The notes below the pieces were generated by a model. The model was not told where the DNA came from. It saw only the letters and a program-made list of their open reading frames with translations, and ran no database searches. From Caballeronia arvi (lineage in GTDB: Bacteria > Pseudomonadota > Gammaproteobacteria > Burkholderiales > Burkholderiaceae): 64,000 bases of DNA. The stretch covers positions 62,001 through 126,000 of the forward strand of contig NZ_FCOM02000008.1 in assembly GCF_001544695.2 (NCBI RefSeq). Direction: 5' to 3'. The translations under genes and the position numbers were made by a program. Positions 9,803 to 18,457 of this stretch are shown here, one piece after another; within the stretch, counting starts at the first letter, position 1, and each line of letters opens with the position of its first letter.

Positions 9803-10543
9803 CTACACCTTCCCAACCAGATGGAATCGCGACGACGGATGCCACAACTGCACCGACGTCGCCACGCCGTCGCCGACCCACGTGCGGCGCGACACCAGCA
9901 GACACGGCTCGCCGATCTCCATTTCGAGCTGCTTGCGGATGGTCGCGTTGGGCTTCTGCGCGTCGATGCGAAACTCCGCGCGCTGAATCGGCGCGAGCCG
10001 CACCATGTAGTGATTCGGCGTTTCGCTCGTGAAGTCCTGCTGCAGATAGTCGGGAAAGAGATGCGGATTGGTGTAGCGATCCTCGTACTGGATCGGCGTG
10101 CCTTCCTCGCAGTGCACGATGCACGAATGGAACACCGGCCCGGCGGTGAGATCGAGCGAGGCGATCGCTTCCGCGTCCTCGGACGTTTCGAGCCTGAGCA
10201 CGCGCGCGGAATGTCGATGCCCGCGCGCGGTGATCTCATCGGCGATATTGCGCACTTCGAGAATCGTCGACTCGTAATGGCGCGGCGCGACGAACGTGCC
10301 CGAACCCTGCACGCGCGTCAGCACGCGCTCGGCGGTGAGTTCGCGCAGCGCGCGCGACGCGGTCATGCGCGACACGCCGAATTCCTTGACCAGTTCCGTT
10401 TCCGATGGAATCGTGTCACCGGGCTTCCATGTGCCATCGGCAATCCGGTCGACGACATAGCGCTTGATCTGCTCATAGGCCGGCAGCATTCTGCGGTTCT
10501 CGACCGTGCCCGATCCTCGTGTGGCGTCCGCGTCCGTTTTCAT
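9803..10543 (-). CDS. hutC: HutC, GntR-family histidine-utilisation repressor
   Basis: This is a 246-residue regulator with an N-terminal winged helix (residues 20-85, PAYEQIKRYVV...GDTIPSETELVKEFGVSRMTASRALRELTAERVL) and a C-terminal UTRA ligand domain ending SRFHLVGKV. HutC proteins are released from DNA by urocanate. It follows the HutH-family gene by 48 bases, ends at a strong terminator, and probably acts on the three matching operators in this window. Confidence 0.93.
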   Translation of the reverse strand: MKTDADATRGSGTVENRRMLPAYEQIKRYVVDRIADGTWKPGDTIPSETELVKEFGVSRMTASRALRELTAERVLTRVQGSGTFVAPRHYESTILEVRNIADEITARGHRHSARVLRLETSEDAEAIASLDLTAGPVFHSCIVHCEEGTPIQYEDRYTNPHLFPDYLQQDFTSETPNHYMVRLAPIQRAEFRIDAQKPNATIRKQLEMEIGEPCLLVSRRTWVGDGVATSVQLWHPSSRFHLVGKV

Positions 10544-10591
10544 TTTTTGTCCAGTTATGGGAGCCGCACGCGCACGCGATGACTCGCCGCT

Positions 10592-12220
10592 TTATCTCCC
10601 GTGCGCTTCCGGCAGCATGGCAAGGGCGTCGTTGGCGGATTCCGCACACCGGTGCGCTGCGACCGTCGCGGGGGCGGCGGCGGTCGACTGCGGATCATCC
10701 GTGCCGTCCGTTCTCGTCGACGGTCCCGGCAGCGGCGGTGGAACGCCATCCGCGATCATGCGAAATGCGAACGTCATGTCGTTTGCGAGCGGCCGGTCGT
10801 CGCGATAGATGGGTAGCACGCCGCGTACCTTCGCGCGCAAGGAATCAGTATAGGGCGCACGTGCGAGCTGCGTCGGCTGAAGATCGTACGCCTGCGTCGC
10901 GGCGAGCAATTCGATGCCGAGAATGCGCGCCGAGTTCTCGATGATTTCGAGCGCCTTCAGCGCGGCGGGCGTCGCGTGGCACAGGTGATCTTCCTGCAAT
11001 CCCGAGGTCACGCCGCCGTCCAGGCTCGCGGGCGCGGCGATACGCCGGTTCTGCGCCACCAGCGAAGCGGCCGTGTACTGCGCGATCATGAAGCCGGAGC
11101 GCGTGCCGCCAATCTCCGCGAGAAACGCGGGCAGACCGCTGACGAGCGGATTCACGAGGCGGTCGAGCCGGCGTTCGGCCAGCGCCGACACCTGCGCCAT
11201 CGTGACGGCGATGCCGTCCATCGCGAGCGCCATCGATGCGCCGACGGCATGCGCCTGCGAAAACACGCGCGGCGCTTCGGGCGTGCCCGCGACGATCGGA
11301 TTGTCGGTGATCGACGCGAGTTCGCGATCGACGACCTCTGCGGTCATTTTCAGCGCATCGCGCGCCGCGCCGTGCACATGCGGAATCGTGCGCAGGCTGA
11401 GCGGGTCCTGCGTGCGCCGCCCGACCGATTCGTTGAGGATGGCGCTGTCCGAAAGCGCCGCGCGCAGCCGTGCGCCGACCAGCGCCAGCCCCTCGGAGCG
11501 CCGGAAGGCGAGCGATTGCGGATCGAGCGCATCGAGCTGGCCGCCGAGATTCTCGAAGCTCATCGCCGACACCACATCGGCCCAGTCGAGGAAGCGCTGC
11601 GCCCGCGCCATCGCGAGCGCGGCGAGGCCGGTCACGCACGGCGTCCCGTTGACGAGGCTCAGGCCTTCCTTCGCTTCGAGCGTCATCGGTTCGAGGCCGA
11701 GTCGCCGCAGCGCGTCGTCGCCCGTGATCCGCTCGCCGCCCGCGCGCACGTGACCCGCGCCCACGCACACCAGCGCGATATGCGCCATGTGACTCAGATA
11801 GCCGACCGAGCCGAACGCCGGCACTTCCGGCAGAGTGTCCGCGTTGAGCAGCGCGAGCAGCGTGCGCACCACTTCGAGCCGCACGCCGGAATGGCCGTGC
11901 GCGAAGTTGTTGATGGCGGCCGCGATGATCGCGCGCGTCTCTTCGCGTCCAAGCGGCGCGCCGACGCCGACCGCATGGCTCATCAGGATGTTGTGGGACA
12001 GATCACGCTGCTCCGCCTGCGACACGACGACATCGCAGAGCGCGCCCACGCCCGTATTGACGCCGTATGCCCGGATGCCGCGCGTGACGATTTCGTCGAC
12101 GAGCCTGCGCGCCGCCGCGATGCGCGCCTCGGCTTCGGGAGAAAGTTCGAGGGAAGCGCCGGCGGCGATGGCGGCGATTTCACGCCATTCGAGCGGCTGG
12201 GCGGAACGGATAACGATCAT
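10592..12220 (-). CDS. HutH-family (aromatic amino acid lyase) protein lacking the MIO triad
   Basis: This 542-residue member of the histidine/phenylalanine ammonia-lyase superfamily keeps Tyr52 in YGVNTG, the SHAVGVG segment, LVNGT, SLR and QEDH. However, the cofactor-forming Ala-Ser-Gly that should follow GSVG (residues 137-140) is missing: the sequence goes straight to YLSHMAHIAL, a three-residue gap against ordinary HutH. The usual QDPYSLR is QDPLSLR (Leu274), losing a catalytic tyrosine. It sits in the slot where hutH is expected, between the histidine-type ABC transporter and hutC. Ordinary lyase activity looks unlikely; a sensor, binding or different catalytic role is possible. I see no other hutH here. 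Confidence 0.85.
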   Translation of the reverse strand: MIVIRSAQPLEWREIAAIAAGASLELSPEAEARIAAARRLVDEIVTRGIRAYGVNTGVGALCDVVVSQAEQRDLSHNILMSHAVGVGAPLGREETRAIIAAAINNFAHGHSGVRLEVVRTLLALLNADTLPEVPAFGSVGYLSHMAHIALVCVGAGHVRAGGERITGDDALRRLGLEPMTLEAKEGLSLVNGTPCVTGLAALAMARAQRFLDWADVVSAMSFENLGGQLDALDPQSLAFRRSEGLALVGARLRAALSDSAILNESVGRRTQDPLSLRTIPHVHGAARDALKMTAEVVDRELASITDNPIVAGTPEAPRVFSQAHAVGASMALAMDGIAVTMAQVSALAERRLDRLVNPLVSGLPAFLAEIGGTRSGFMIAQYTAASLVAQNRRIAAPASLDGGVTSGLQEDHLCHATPAALKALEIIENSARILGIELLAATQAYDLQPTQLARAPYTDSLRAKVRGVLPIYRDDRPLANDMTFAFRMIADGVPPPLPGPSTRTDGTDDPQSTAAAPATVAAHRCAESANDALAMLPEAHGR

Positions 12221-12250
12221 GACGATCCTTCGATGAAACGTCTTGCAGGT

Positions 12251-13042
12251 TCAGTGCGTGCTGCGGTCCTGATGACTCGACACGAATTGCCGGAAGCGCT
12301 CGGACTTCTGCTCGCCGAACACTTCGGCAGGCGTGCCGTCGAGCTCGACGCGTCCTTCGTGCAGGAACATGACGCGGTTCGACACGTGCCGCGCGAAGCC
12401 CATTTCGTGCGTGACGACGAGCATCGTGCGGCCGTCGTCCGCGAGCGAGCGCATGACGCGCAGCACTTCGCCGACGAGTTCGGGATCGAGCGCAGAAGTG
12501 GGCTCGTCGAACAACATGACTTTCGGGTCCATCGCGAGGGCGCGCGCGATCGCCACGCGCTGCTGCTGTCCGCCCGACAGATGCGCAGGATAGTGCTTGC
12601 GCTTCTCGGCGAGGCCGACTCTCGCGAGCAGCGCTTCGGCCTGCTCCACCGCTTCGGCGCGGTTCTTTTTCAACACGCGGATCGGACCTTCGATCACGTT
12701 TTCCAGCACCGTCATGTGCGACCAGAGATTGAAGCTCTGGAACACCATGCCGAACTGCGAGCGCACGCGGTCCACTTGCTTGCGGTCGGCGGGCTGGAGG
12801 CGTCCGTCGTTGCGGCGCTTCATCCTCAGTTCTTCGCCGGCGAGCGACACGGAGCCGTCGTCGGGCATTTCCAGCAGATTCAGGCAGCGCAGAAACGTGC
12901 TCTTGCCCGAGCCGCTCGCGCCGAGGATGGAAATGACATCGCCTTCATGGGCATCGAGCGAAATGCCTTTCAGCACCTGATGATCGCCGAACGACTTCTT
13001 GATGCCTTTGACGGACAGCGCGACGGGCGAAACAGTACTCAT
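12251..13042 (-). CDS. Polar amino acid ABC transporter, ATP-binding subunit (HisP-like)
   Basis: This 263-residue ATPase has Walker A GASGSGKST, signature LSGGQQQR, Walker B VMLFDEP and the H-loop VTHEM. Its length and the long insert after the Walker A region match HisP/ArtP-type polar amino acid importers. It follows two permease genes closely (gap 30 bases, SD GGAG), and the HutH-family gene follows 30 bases later, which ties the transporter to histidine use. Confidence 0.9.
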   Translation of the reverse strand: MSTVSPVALSVKGIKKSFGDHQVLKGISLDAHEGDVISILGASGSGKSTFLRCLNLLEMPDDGSVSLAGEELRMKRRNDGRLQPADRKQVDRVRSQFGMVFQSFNLWSHMTVLENVIEGPIRVLKKNRAEAVEQAEALLARVGLAEKRKHYPAHLSGGQQQRVAIARALAMDPKVMLFDEPTSALDPELVGEVLRVMRSLADDGRTMLVVTHEMGFARHVSNRVMFLHEGRVELDGTPAEVFGEQKSERFRQFVSSHQDRSTH

Positions 13043-13072
13043 GCTTTCTTCTCCAAAAACAGCGGCGAGTTC

Positions 13073-13816
13073 TCAGGATGCGACGCGCGTCTGAACCGGC
13101 GCGGACGATGCCACAGCGGGCGTAGGCGGCGGACGCAGATGGCCGGACAGCCTGCGCTCCACGAAGCCGAGCACGCGGACGATCGCGAAATTGAGCAGCA
13201 GATAAATGAGCGCGGCGCACATGAAGACTTCCGTCGTGCGATACGTCTGGTGGATGATTTCCTGCGCGACGCCCGTGACTTCCCAGACGGTGACGAGGCT
13301 TGCGAGCGCGGTGGACTTGACGAGCAGCACCGCTTCCGTCGAATACGCGGGCAGGCAGAGCCGCAGCGCAATCGGCCCGATCACGCGGCGCAGCAGCGCG
13401 AAACCGGAGAGGCCGATCGAATAGCCCGCTTCGATCTGGCCGTGCGGAATCGCCATGAGACCGCCGCGAATGATCTCGGCCGTATAGCCCGCCGTGCACA
13501 GCGCGAGCGACAGCACCGCGCACACATACGGCTCGCGCAGCACGGGCCACAGGAAGCTGTGGCGGATCACGCCGAACTGGCCGAGCCCGTAGTAGACGAG
13601 AAACATCTGAATGAGCAGCGGCGAGCCGCGAAACACAAAGATGTAGAAGCGCCCGAAGTTTCGCGGCAGCCAGTGCGGCGAGACGCGCATCGCGACGATC
13701 ACGAGCGACAGCAGGCCGCCCAGCACCAGCGAGGCGAAGAAGAGTGCGAGTGTGGTCGGCACCGCGGCCAGCAACTGGCGCATGGTGTCGAGCATGAAGT
13801 TGATATCGACGGGCAT
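13073..13816 (-). CDS. Polar amino acid ABC transporter permease (HisM-like)
   Basis: This is a 247-residue inner-membrane protein with about five hydrophobic segments and the EAA-loop-type region GYSIGLSGFALLRRVIGPIALRLCLP typical of His/Arg/Lys permeases. It pairs with the next permease upstream (gap about 46 bases) and the ATPase downstream. Substrate specificity cannot be read directly; histidine is inferred from neighbours and from the HutC-type operator before the operon. Confidence 0.88.
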   Translation of the reverse strand: MPVDINFMLDTMRQLLAAVPTTLALFFASLVLGGLLSLVIVAMRVSPHWLPRNFGRFYIFVFRGSPLLIQMFLVYYGLGQFGVIRHSFLWPVLREPYVCAVLSLALCTAGYTAEIIRGGLMAIPHGQIEAGYSIGLSGFALLRRVIGPIALRLCLPAYSTEAVLLVKSTALASLVTVWEVTGVAQEIIHQTYRTTEVFMCAALIYLLLNFAIVRVLGFVERRLSGHLRPPPTPAVASSAPVQTRVAS

Positions 13817-13862
13817 GAGAAGTCTCCGCTGACGGCGTCAGTCGTTCGGTGGCTCGGGTGGC

Positions 13863-14585
13863 TCAGTTGCGCGCGAAGCTGCGCCGGAACGAACGCGCAA
13901 CCGATGCCTCGGCGCGGCCGAAGATGCGTCCTGAAATGCTCGTCATCACGAGATAGAGCAATCCGCCCGCGATGAAGAACGCGAAATACTGATGTGTCGA
14001 TCCGGCGGCGATCTGACTCGTGCGCATGAGTTCGGCGAGACCCGTGACCGAGATCAGCGCCGAGTCCTTGAGACTCATCTGCCAGACGTTGCCGAGACCC
14101 GGCAGCGCGTACCGGATGACCTGGGGAATGAGGATGCGGCGCGCCATCATGTGCACCGGCATGCCGATCGCGCGTGCCGCTTCGAGTTCGCCGCGCGCCA
14201 CCGCGAGCACCGCCGCACGATAGACCTCCGCCTGATACGACCCGGAGATCATGCCCACCGCGACTGCGCCGATCAGGAAAGGTGGAACGCTGACGAAGCC
14301 GTCCGCGCCGAACCACTTGCCGATGGTCGATACGAAACTGGAGCCGCCGAAATAGAACAGATAGATGACGAGCAGTTCCGGCACGCCGCGAAACACGGTC
14401 GTATAGAGATCGCCGACTATGCGCAGGGCACGGAACCGCGACAGCTTCGCGGCGGCGACGAGACCGCCGAAGATGGCGCCCGTGAAGAGTGCGGCGATCG
14501 TCAGGACGACGGTCAGCAAGGCGCCGAGCAGCAGGGCGGAGCCCCATCCGTCGGGGCCGAATCCGAACATCTGGAAAAGCGACAT
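13863..14585 (-). CDS. Polar amino acid ABC transporter permease (HisQ-like)
   Basis: This 240-residue inner-membrane protein has about five hydrophobic segments, the FRGVPELLVIYLFYFGG segment and the EAA-type loop ARAIGMPVHMMARRILIPQ of HisQ-like permeases. It is the second gene of the transporter operon, with the binding-protein gene 75 bases upstream. Confidence 0.88.
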   Translation of the reverse strand: MSLFQMFGFGPDGWGSALLLGALLTVVLTIAALFTGAIFGGLVAAAKLSRFRALRIVGDLYTTVFRGVPELLVIYLFYFGGSSFVSTIGKWFGADGFVSVPPFLIGAVAVGMISGSYQAEVYRAAVLAVARGELEAARAIGMPVHMMARRILIPQVIRYALPGLGNVWQMSLKDSALISVTGLAELMRTSQIAAGSTHQYFAFFIAGGLLYLVMTSISGRIFGRAEASVARSFRRSFARN

Positions 14586-14660
14586 GACTTGCTCCTGGCC
14601 GCCTGACGGCGGCTTGGGGTGCCGTTGAGTGCCTTTAGGCGAGTTGCGTGCTTTTTGCGC

Positions 14661-15509
14661 TTACGGCGCGACGTTCGTCTTGAACCACTTTTCGGACAAG
14701 GTTTTCACCGTGCCGTCGGCGAGTGCGGTGGCGAGCGCCGCATCGAACTTTGCTTTTAGATCGCCGTCTTGCTTGCGGAACGCGAGGCCTTCGCCCGGAC
14801 CCCAGATCGGCCCGCCGATTTTCGGACCGGCGATGAAAATCGACTTGTCCGCCGAACCCGACGTGAAGTAGGTCAGGTCGTCGAACGACGCGTCGATGCG
14901 GCCGTTGGCCAGATCGAGATCACGCTCCTGCGCCGTCTTGTACGCGCGGATCGTCGCGATGTCCTTGAAGTTATCCTGAATGAACTTCGTGTAGACGGTG
15001 CCCGACTGGATGCCGATGGTCTTGCCCTTCAACTGCTTGCGCAGCCCGTCGACGACGGCCTTATCGTTCTTCGCGTCGCCGGTGAGCTTGACGGCCGGCG
15101 CACCGGGCGACGCTTTCGGCAGGATGGCATCGTCGGACACGGCGAAGGTCGCGGGCGTCGAAGCATACGGACGCGAGAACGCGATGATCTTTTCGCGCTC
15201 GGGGGTGATCGAGATCACGTCCATGAGGACATCGAATTTACCGGCCTGAAGGCCCGGAATCATGCCGTCCCAATCCTGCGCGACGAGATTGCACTTGAGC
15301 TGCGCGCGCGTGCACAGCGTGGCCATGAGCTCCGGTTCGAAGCCGCCGAGCTTGCCGCCGGGCAAGGTCTGGTTCCACGGCGCGTATGCGCCCTCTGTTG
15401 CGATCGTCACCGATTGCCAGTCCTTCGCCTGGACCGACGTCGCCGCGATGGCGACCACCCCGGCGAGCATGCCGAGGCGCAACTTTGCAGAAAACTGTTT
15501 CGCGTTCAT
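14661..15509 (-). CDS. Periplasmic polar amino acid-binding protein
   Basis: This 282-residue family-3 solute-binding protein has a signal peptide (residues 1-24, ending VQA-KDW) and the typical TEGAYAPWN...LGGFEPELM and DWDGMIPGLQAGKFDVLMD blocks of Lys/Arg/Orn/His/octopine-type receptors. I chose the MNAKQF start at 15509, with SD AAAGGA upstream, over an extension of 22 charged residues. It is the first gene of the ABC operon and lies behind a HutC-type operator. Confidence 0.9.
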   Translation of the reverse strand: MNAKQFSAKLRLGMLAGVVAIAATSVQAKDWQSVTIATEGAYAPWNQTLPGGKLGGFEPELMATLCTRAQLKCNLVAQDWDGMIPGLQAGKFDVLMDVISITPEREKIIAFSRPYASTPATFAVSDDAILPKASPGAPAVKLTGDAKNDKAVVDGLRKQLKGKTIGIQSGTVYTKFIQDNFKDIATIRAYKTAQERDLDLANGRIDASFDDLTYFTSGSADKSIFIAGPKIGGPIWGPGEGLAFRKQDGDLKAKFDAALATALADGTVKTLSEKWFKTNVAP

Positions 15510-15563
15510 CTCCACGTCCTTTCGTCTTCGTGTTTCGTCAATTGAGCCGTCGTCGTCACGATC

Positions 15564-15575
15564 TTGTATAGACAA
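15564..15575. promoter_or_regulatory. HutC-type operator before the histidine-type ABC operon
   Basis: TTGTATAGACAA is the exact reverse complement of the site at 57-68, and the flanking C and G extend the palindrome. It lies about 55 bases upstream of the binding-protein start, as expected for a repressor site. Confidence 0.7.
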
Positions 15576-15576
15576 G

Positions 15577-15847
15577 TCTGCATGACGTCGAAAAAAGACG
15601 CAAGGAGATGATGGGTGGGTAAGGGGAATTACCTAGAGGACTTCTGGAGCGCGCGCTCCATATGGATCTCGCGGTTGGGATTCGAGCGTGGTGCCTGCGC
15701 GGGGATGGGATGTCTTATATGAGCTGGATGCGGTGATGTATAGGCAAGTCGGCCGGCGAGGCGTTTTGCGGCTCCGCTCGGTCTTCTGAATGATAAGGAC
15801 GGTTTCGTATGCAAAATCCAGGTTGTATGCTTTTTCGGGACACCGCG
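15577..15847. other. Gene-free divergent region between the hut transporter and the toxin-antitoxin pair
   Basis: I see no supportable gene. Short ORFs reading into it lack any family signal. It separates the HutC-type operator from the repeated motifs before the AbiEi-like gene. Confidence 0.5.
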
Positions 15848-15967
15848 AAAAAACGTACACGGACTCTGAAATTTCGTTTGCGCTCGAATACACAAGCCTC
15901 GATGGGATATTTGTACGTTTTTTGCGTGCTGTACGGTTTTAGCATACACTGACAAAAAACGTACACG
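15848..15967. promoter_or_regulatory. Repeated AAAAACGTACA motifs before the AbiEi-like gene (probable autoregulatory operators)
   Basis: Related motifs occur as AAAAAACGTACACG at 15848-15861 (direct), TGTACGTTTTTTG at 15912-15924 (inverted), TGTACGGTTTT at 15930-15940 (inverted, one change) and CAAAAAACGTACACG at 15953-15967 (direct). The last ends 11 bases before the ATG. AbiEi antitoxins are known to repress their own promoters by binding inverted repeats, so these are the likely sites. Confidence 0.7.
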
Positions 15968-15978
15968 ACACCTCATCG

Positions 15979-17064
15979 ATGGCTCTCTCCGATCACCGTT
16001 CGGTCGCTGAACAGCAGACGCTGGCGCTGGCCTGCGAGGCATTCTCCGAGTCAACACGCCTTTATCGCGCCGCACCCGTAGCAGCACCCAGGAAGCGAGG
16101 TTCTCAAGGCGATGCCGGCACAGACGCATGGATTCGATTTTCCATCGCCGGAAAGCACTTCGATATGCCGGTGAGCCTCAAGACGGGGCCAGGATCACCA
16201 GGCGCAAGCCTCATCGTGAGTCGCATGCTCACGCGACGCGCGGACAACGATACCCGCCCGTTGATGCTTGTCACCGAGCATGTTTCGACACGGCTAGCAG
16301 ACATTCTCATCGACAACGGCATACCGTTTCTCGATACTGCTGGCAACGCCTACCTCCAGGAGCCCGAAGCCACCGTGATGATCGTCGGGCGCTCGAAACC
16401 AGCGCTGTCCCGTATGGATTCGAGTTCCCGCTCAACAACGCCCAAGGGGCTACGTGTGACCTTCGCGATCCTGACGCAGCCCGGCCTCGTCTATGCCCCC
16501 TACCGCGTGATCGCTGATCAGTCGGGGGTGGCCCTGAACACCGTCAATGTGGCAATCGACGATCTGCTGGACAGGGGACTGGTCGTCCAGAAAAGCGGGC
16601 GCCGGCTCATTGCTGACCGCCGCCGACTCATCGAGGAGTGGGTGAGCCTGTTCGCTGTGCGTCTGCGGCCAAAGCTCAGCCCGCGCCGCTTTACCAGCAT
16701 GTCGAAGGATCCAAAATGGTGGAGCGAAGCCGGGCTGCGTGATCCCGATATTCGATTGGGTGGCGAAACCGGCGCAGACGTCCTGACGCACGAACTCAAG
16801 CCTGCTTCGCTGACGTTTTACTCCCACGAGGGTATAACTCGCCAATTGGTTGCAAAAGGAATGCTTCGGCCTGACGAGAGTGGTGCCGTCGAAGTGCTGG
16901 ATGCGTTTTGGCCGGTGGACGCAGAAAACGGCTGGCATCTGTCCCATCGGGGAGTCGTTCATCCCCTTCTCGTCTATGCCGATCTGATCGCCTCCGCGGA
17001 CGATCGAAATCGCGCTGTCGCCCAAACCATCTATGAACGATACCTCACAGAAGAACGTGCTTAA
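15979..17064 (+). CDS. AbiEi-like antitoxin of a type IV toxin-antitoxin system
   Basis: This is a 361-residue protein with a central winged-helix-like segment (about residues 155-215, GLRVTFAILTQPGLVYAPYRVIADQSGVALNTVNVAIDDLLDRGLV) and a C-terminal domain, in the pattern of AbiEi-family antitoxin/transcriptional regulators. The gene overlaps the next one, a nucleotidyltransferase, by 32 bases, as is usual for AbiE pairs. Repeated motifs just upstream suggest autorepression. It could act in phage defence or replicon stability. Confidence 0.75.
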   Translation: MALSDHRSVAEQQTLALACEAFSESTRLYRAAPVAAPRKRGSQGDAGTDAWIRFSIAGKHFDMPVSLKTGPGSPGASLIVSRMLTRRADNDTRPLMLVTEHVSTRLADILIDNGIPFLDTAGNAYLQEPEATVMIVGRSKPALSRMDSSSRSTTPKGLRVTFAILTQPGLVYAPYRVIADQSGVALNTVNVAIDDLLDRGLVVQKSGRRLIADRRRLIEEWVSLFAVRLRPKLSPRRFTSMSKDPKWWSEAGLRDPDIRLGGETGADVLTHELKPASLTFYSHEGITRQLVAKGMLRPDESGAVEVLDAFWPVDAENGWHLSHRGVVHPLLVYADLIASADDRNRAVAQTIYERYLTEERA

Positions 17065-17974
17065 AGTCCCTGACGAGCGTCCGGTGGAGGCACTCACGAT
17101 CGCGTTGCTTCGCGACGTCAAAGACGCCTGTCAGGCACTCGGCACGAGTTTCGTGCTCGCAGGCGCGACGGCGCGCGACATCCTGATGTGGCACCTCCAC
17201 GACCGCAAGGCGACTGTTGCCACTCGCGACGTCGATATTGCAGTCTGCGCGGTAAGCTGGGAGTTTCACGAAGCCCTGATTGATCTGTTGATTCAGACCC
17301 GGCGCTTTGCGCGCCATCCGACGCAGCAGCAGAAGTTGCTTTACACGCGTGGCCCCGAGGACCACGTAAGCGAGCTCGACATCGTGCCCTTTGGCCAGAT
17401 CGAGGCCCGACCTGGAGAGCTTCACTGGCCGCCGGATGGCGAGGTCGTGATGACCGTCCTTGGCTTTCAGGAGGCGGTAGACACGGCACAACCCGTGGAC
17501 ATCGGCGAGGGCGTTGTGATCCCCGTTCTGACAGTGCCCGCATTCGTTTTGCTCAAGATCTTCGCGTGGCAGGACAGACGTCTGAAGAAAAACACGGACG
17601 CCTCGGACCTTCTGTTCGTTCTACGCAACTATTTCGAAGCCGGGAATACGGCGCGGATTTTCGAAGAGGCGATGGATCAGCTCGAAGCCTTCGAGTTCGA
17701 TGTAAATTTGGCTGCGGCAGCACTGCTCGGACGCGAGGTCTCCGATCTCGCGTATCCAGAGACCCTTGCCGCACTGCGAGGATTACTGCAGTCAGCCGAA
17801 ACCTACGAGACATTGAGACGAGATCTTGAGGCACGCGCTGCGACGATCCTAGGGGGCTTCGTCGATGACTCAGATGCGCTCCTGAAAGCTTTCGCGGAGG
17901 AGGTGCTGGGCAAGCGCAGCGAGAGCGGCAACGCCATCAGTGGACACGAAGCGGAGCCCGCCGCAAAGGCCTGA
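17033..17974 (+). CDS. AbiEii-like nucleotidyltransferase toxin
   Basis: This 313-residue protein of the polymerase-beta-like nucleotidyltransferase fold has an N-terminal GATARDIL turn followed by RDVDIAVC, where paired aspartates would bind metal, and ELDIVPFG as the likely third acidic strand. AbiEii-type toxins transfer nucleotides and arrest growth, and are countered by the adjacent AbiEi at type IV systems. The 32-base overlap with the antitoxin gene supports the pair. The exact target is not deducible. Confidence 0.75.
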   Translation: MNDTSQKNVLKVPDERPVEALTIALLRDVKDACQALGTSFVLAGATARDILMWHLHDRKATVATRDVDIAVCAVSWEFHEALIDLLIQTRRFARHPTQQQKLLYTRGPEDHVSELDIVPFGQIEARPGELHWPPDGEVVMTVLGFQEAVDTAQPVDIGEGVVIPVLTVPAFVLLKIFAWQDRRLKKNTDASDLLFVLRNYFEAGNTARIFEEAMDQLEAFEFDVNLAAAALLGREVSDLAYPETLAALRGLLQSAETYETLRRDLEARAATILGGFVDDSDALLKAFAEEVLGKRSESGNAISGHEAEPAAKA

Positions 17975-18038
17975 TCCGCACGATGGAGGGTAGTCGCTGA
18001 ACGACTGCCAAGGCCGACCACCCGCCAACGCTCGTCCC

Positions 18039-18368
18039 CTACCCCGCCTTCAACACCCTCAACCCCGCCCCACCCGCCGCCTCACTGTCCACCGCTTGCT
18101 TCCCCTCCCGCATCGACAGATACCGCAAACAGCAAACCCTCAGAAACGACGCAAAATTCGTCGGCACCTCCCCACGCAGCGCGATGAGTTCATCGTAGAG
18201 CTTGACGGCGAACTGGCTGGTCGTCAGGTTCTCGCGCCCGGCGATTTCCTGCAGCACGTCCCAGAAGAGATTTTCGAGCCGGACCGTGGTGATCACGCCA
18301 TGAATGCGCAGCGAGCGCGTGCGCGATTCATACAGAATCGGATCGGCGTTGATATACACCCGACACAT
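18039..18368 (-). CDS. Ribbon-helix-helix domain protein
   Basis: This is a 109-residue protein with one RHH-type domain (residues 15-75, SLRIHGVITTVRLENLFWDVLQEIAGRE...). The start at 18368 is set by SD GGAGG. A longer in-frame ORF upstream is only a shadow of the GMC gene. RHH proteins bind DNA as dimers; the target is unknown. It lies 89 bases downstream of the GMC oxidoreductase gene on the same strand. Confidence 0.75.
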   Translation of the reverse strand: MCRVYINADPILYESRTRSLRIHGVITTVRLENLFWDVLQEIAGRENLTTSQFAVKLYDELIALRGEVPTNFASFLRVCCLRYLSMREGKQAVDSEAAGGAGLRVLKAG

Positions 18369-18457
18369 GACGATAGCCTCCGGCAAAGCGGCCGTCATGC
18401 GCGCGCACGACGGCCAATGAAACAAACTACTCCCGCAAACATCCAGCCGCAACGGCG

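Noticed and set aside
10976..13975. Very long (999-codon) plus-strand open frame across the HutH-family and ABC genes
   Set aside because: It is an antisense shadow caused by the GC-rich third-position bias; its product is rich in Arg/His/Ala with no family signal, while the minus-strand genes are clear.
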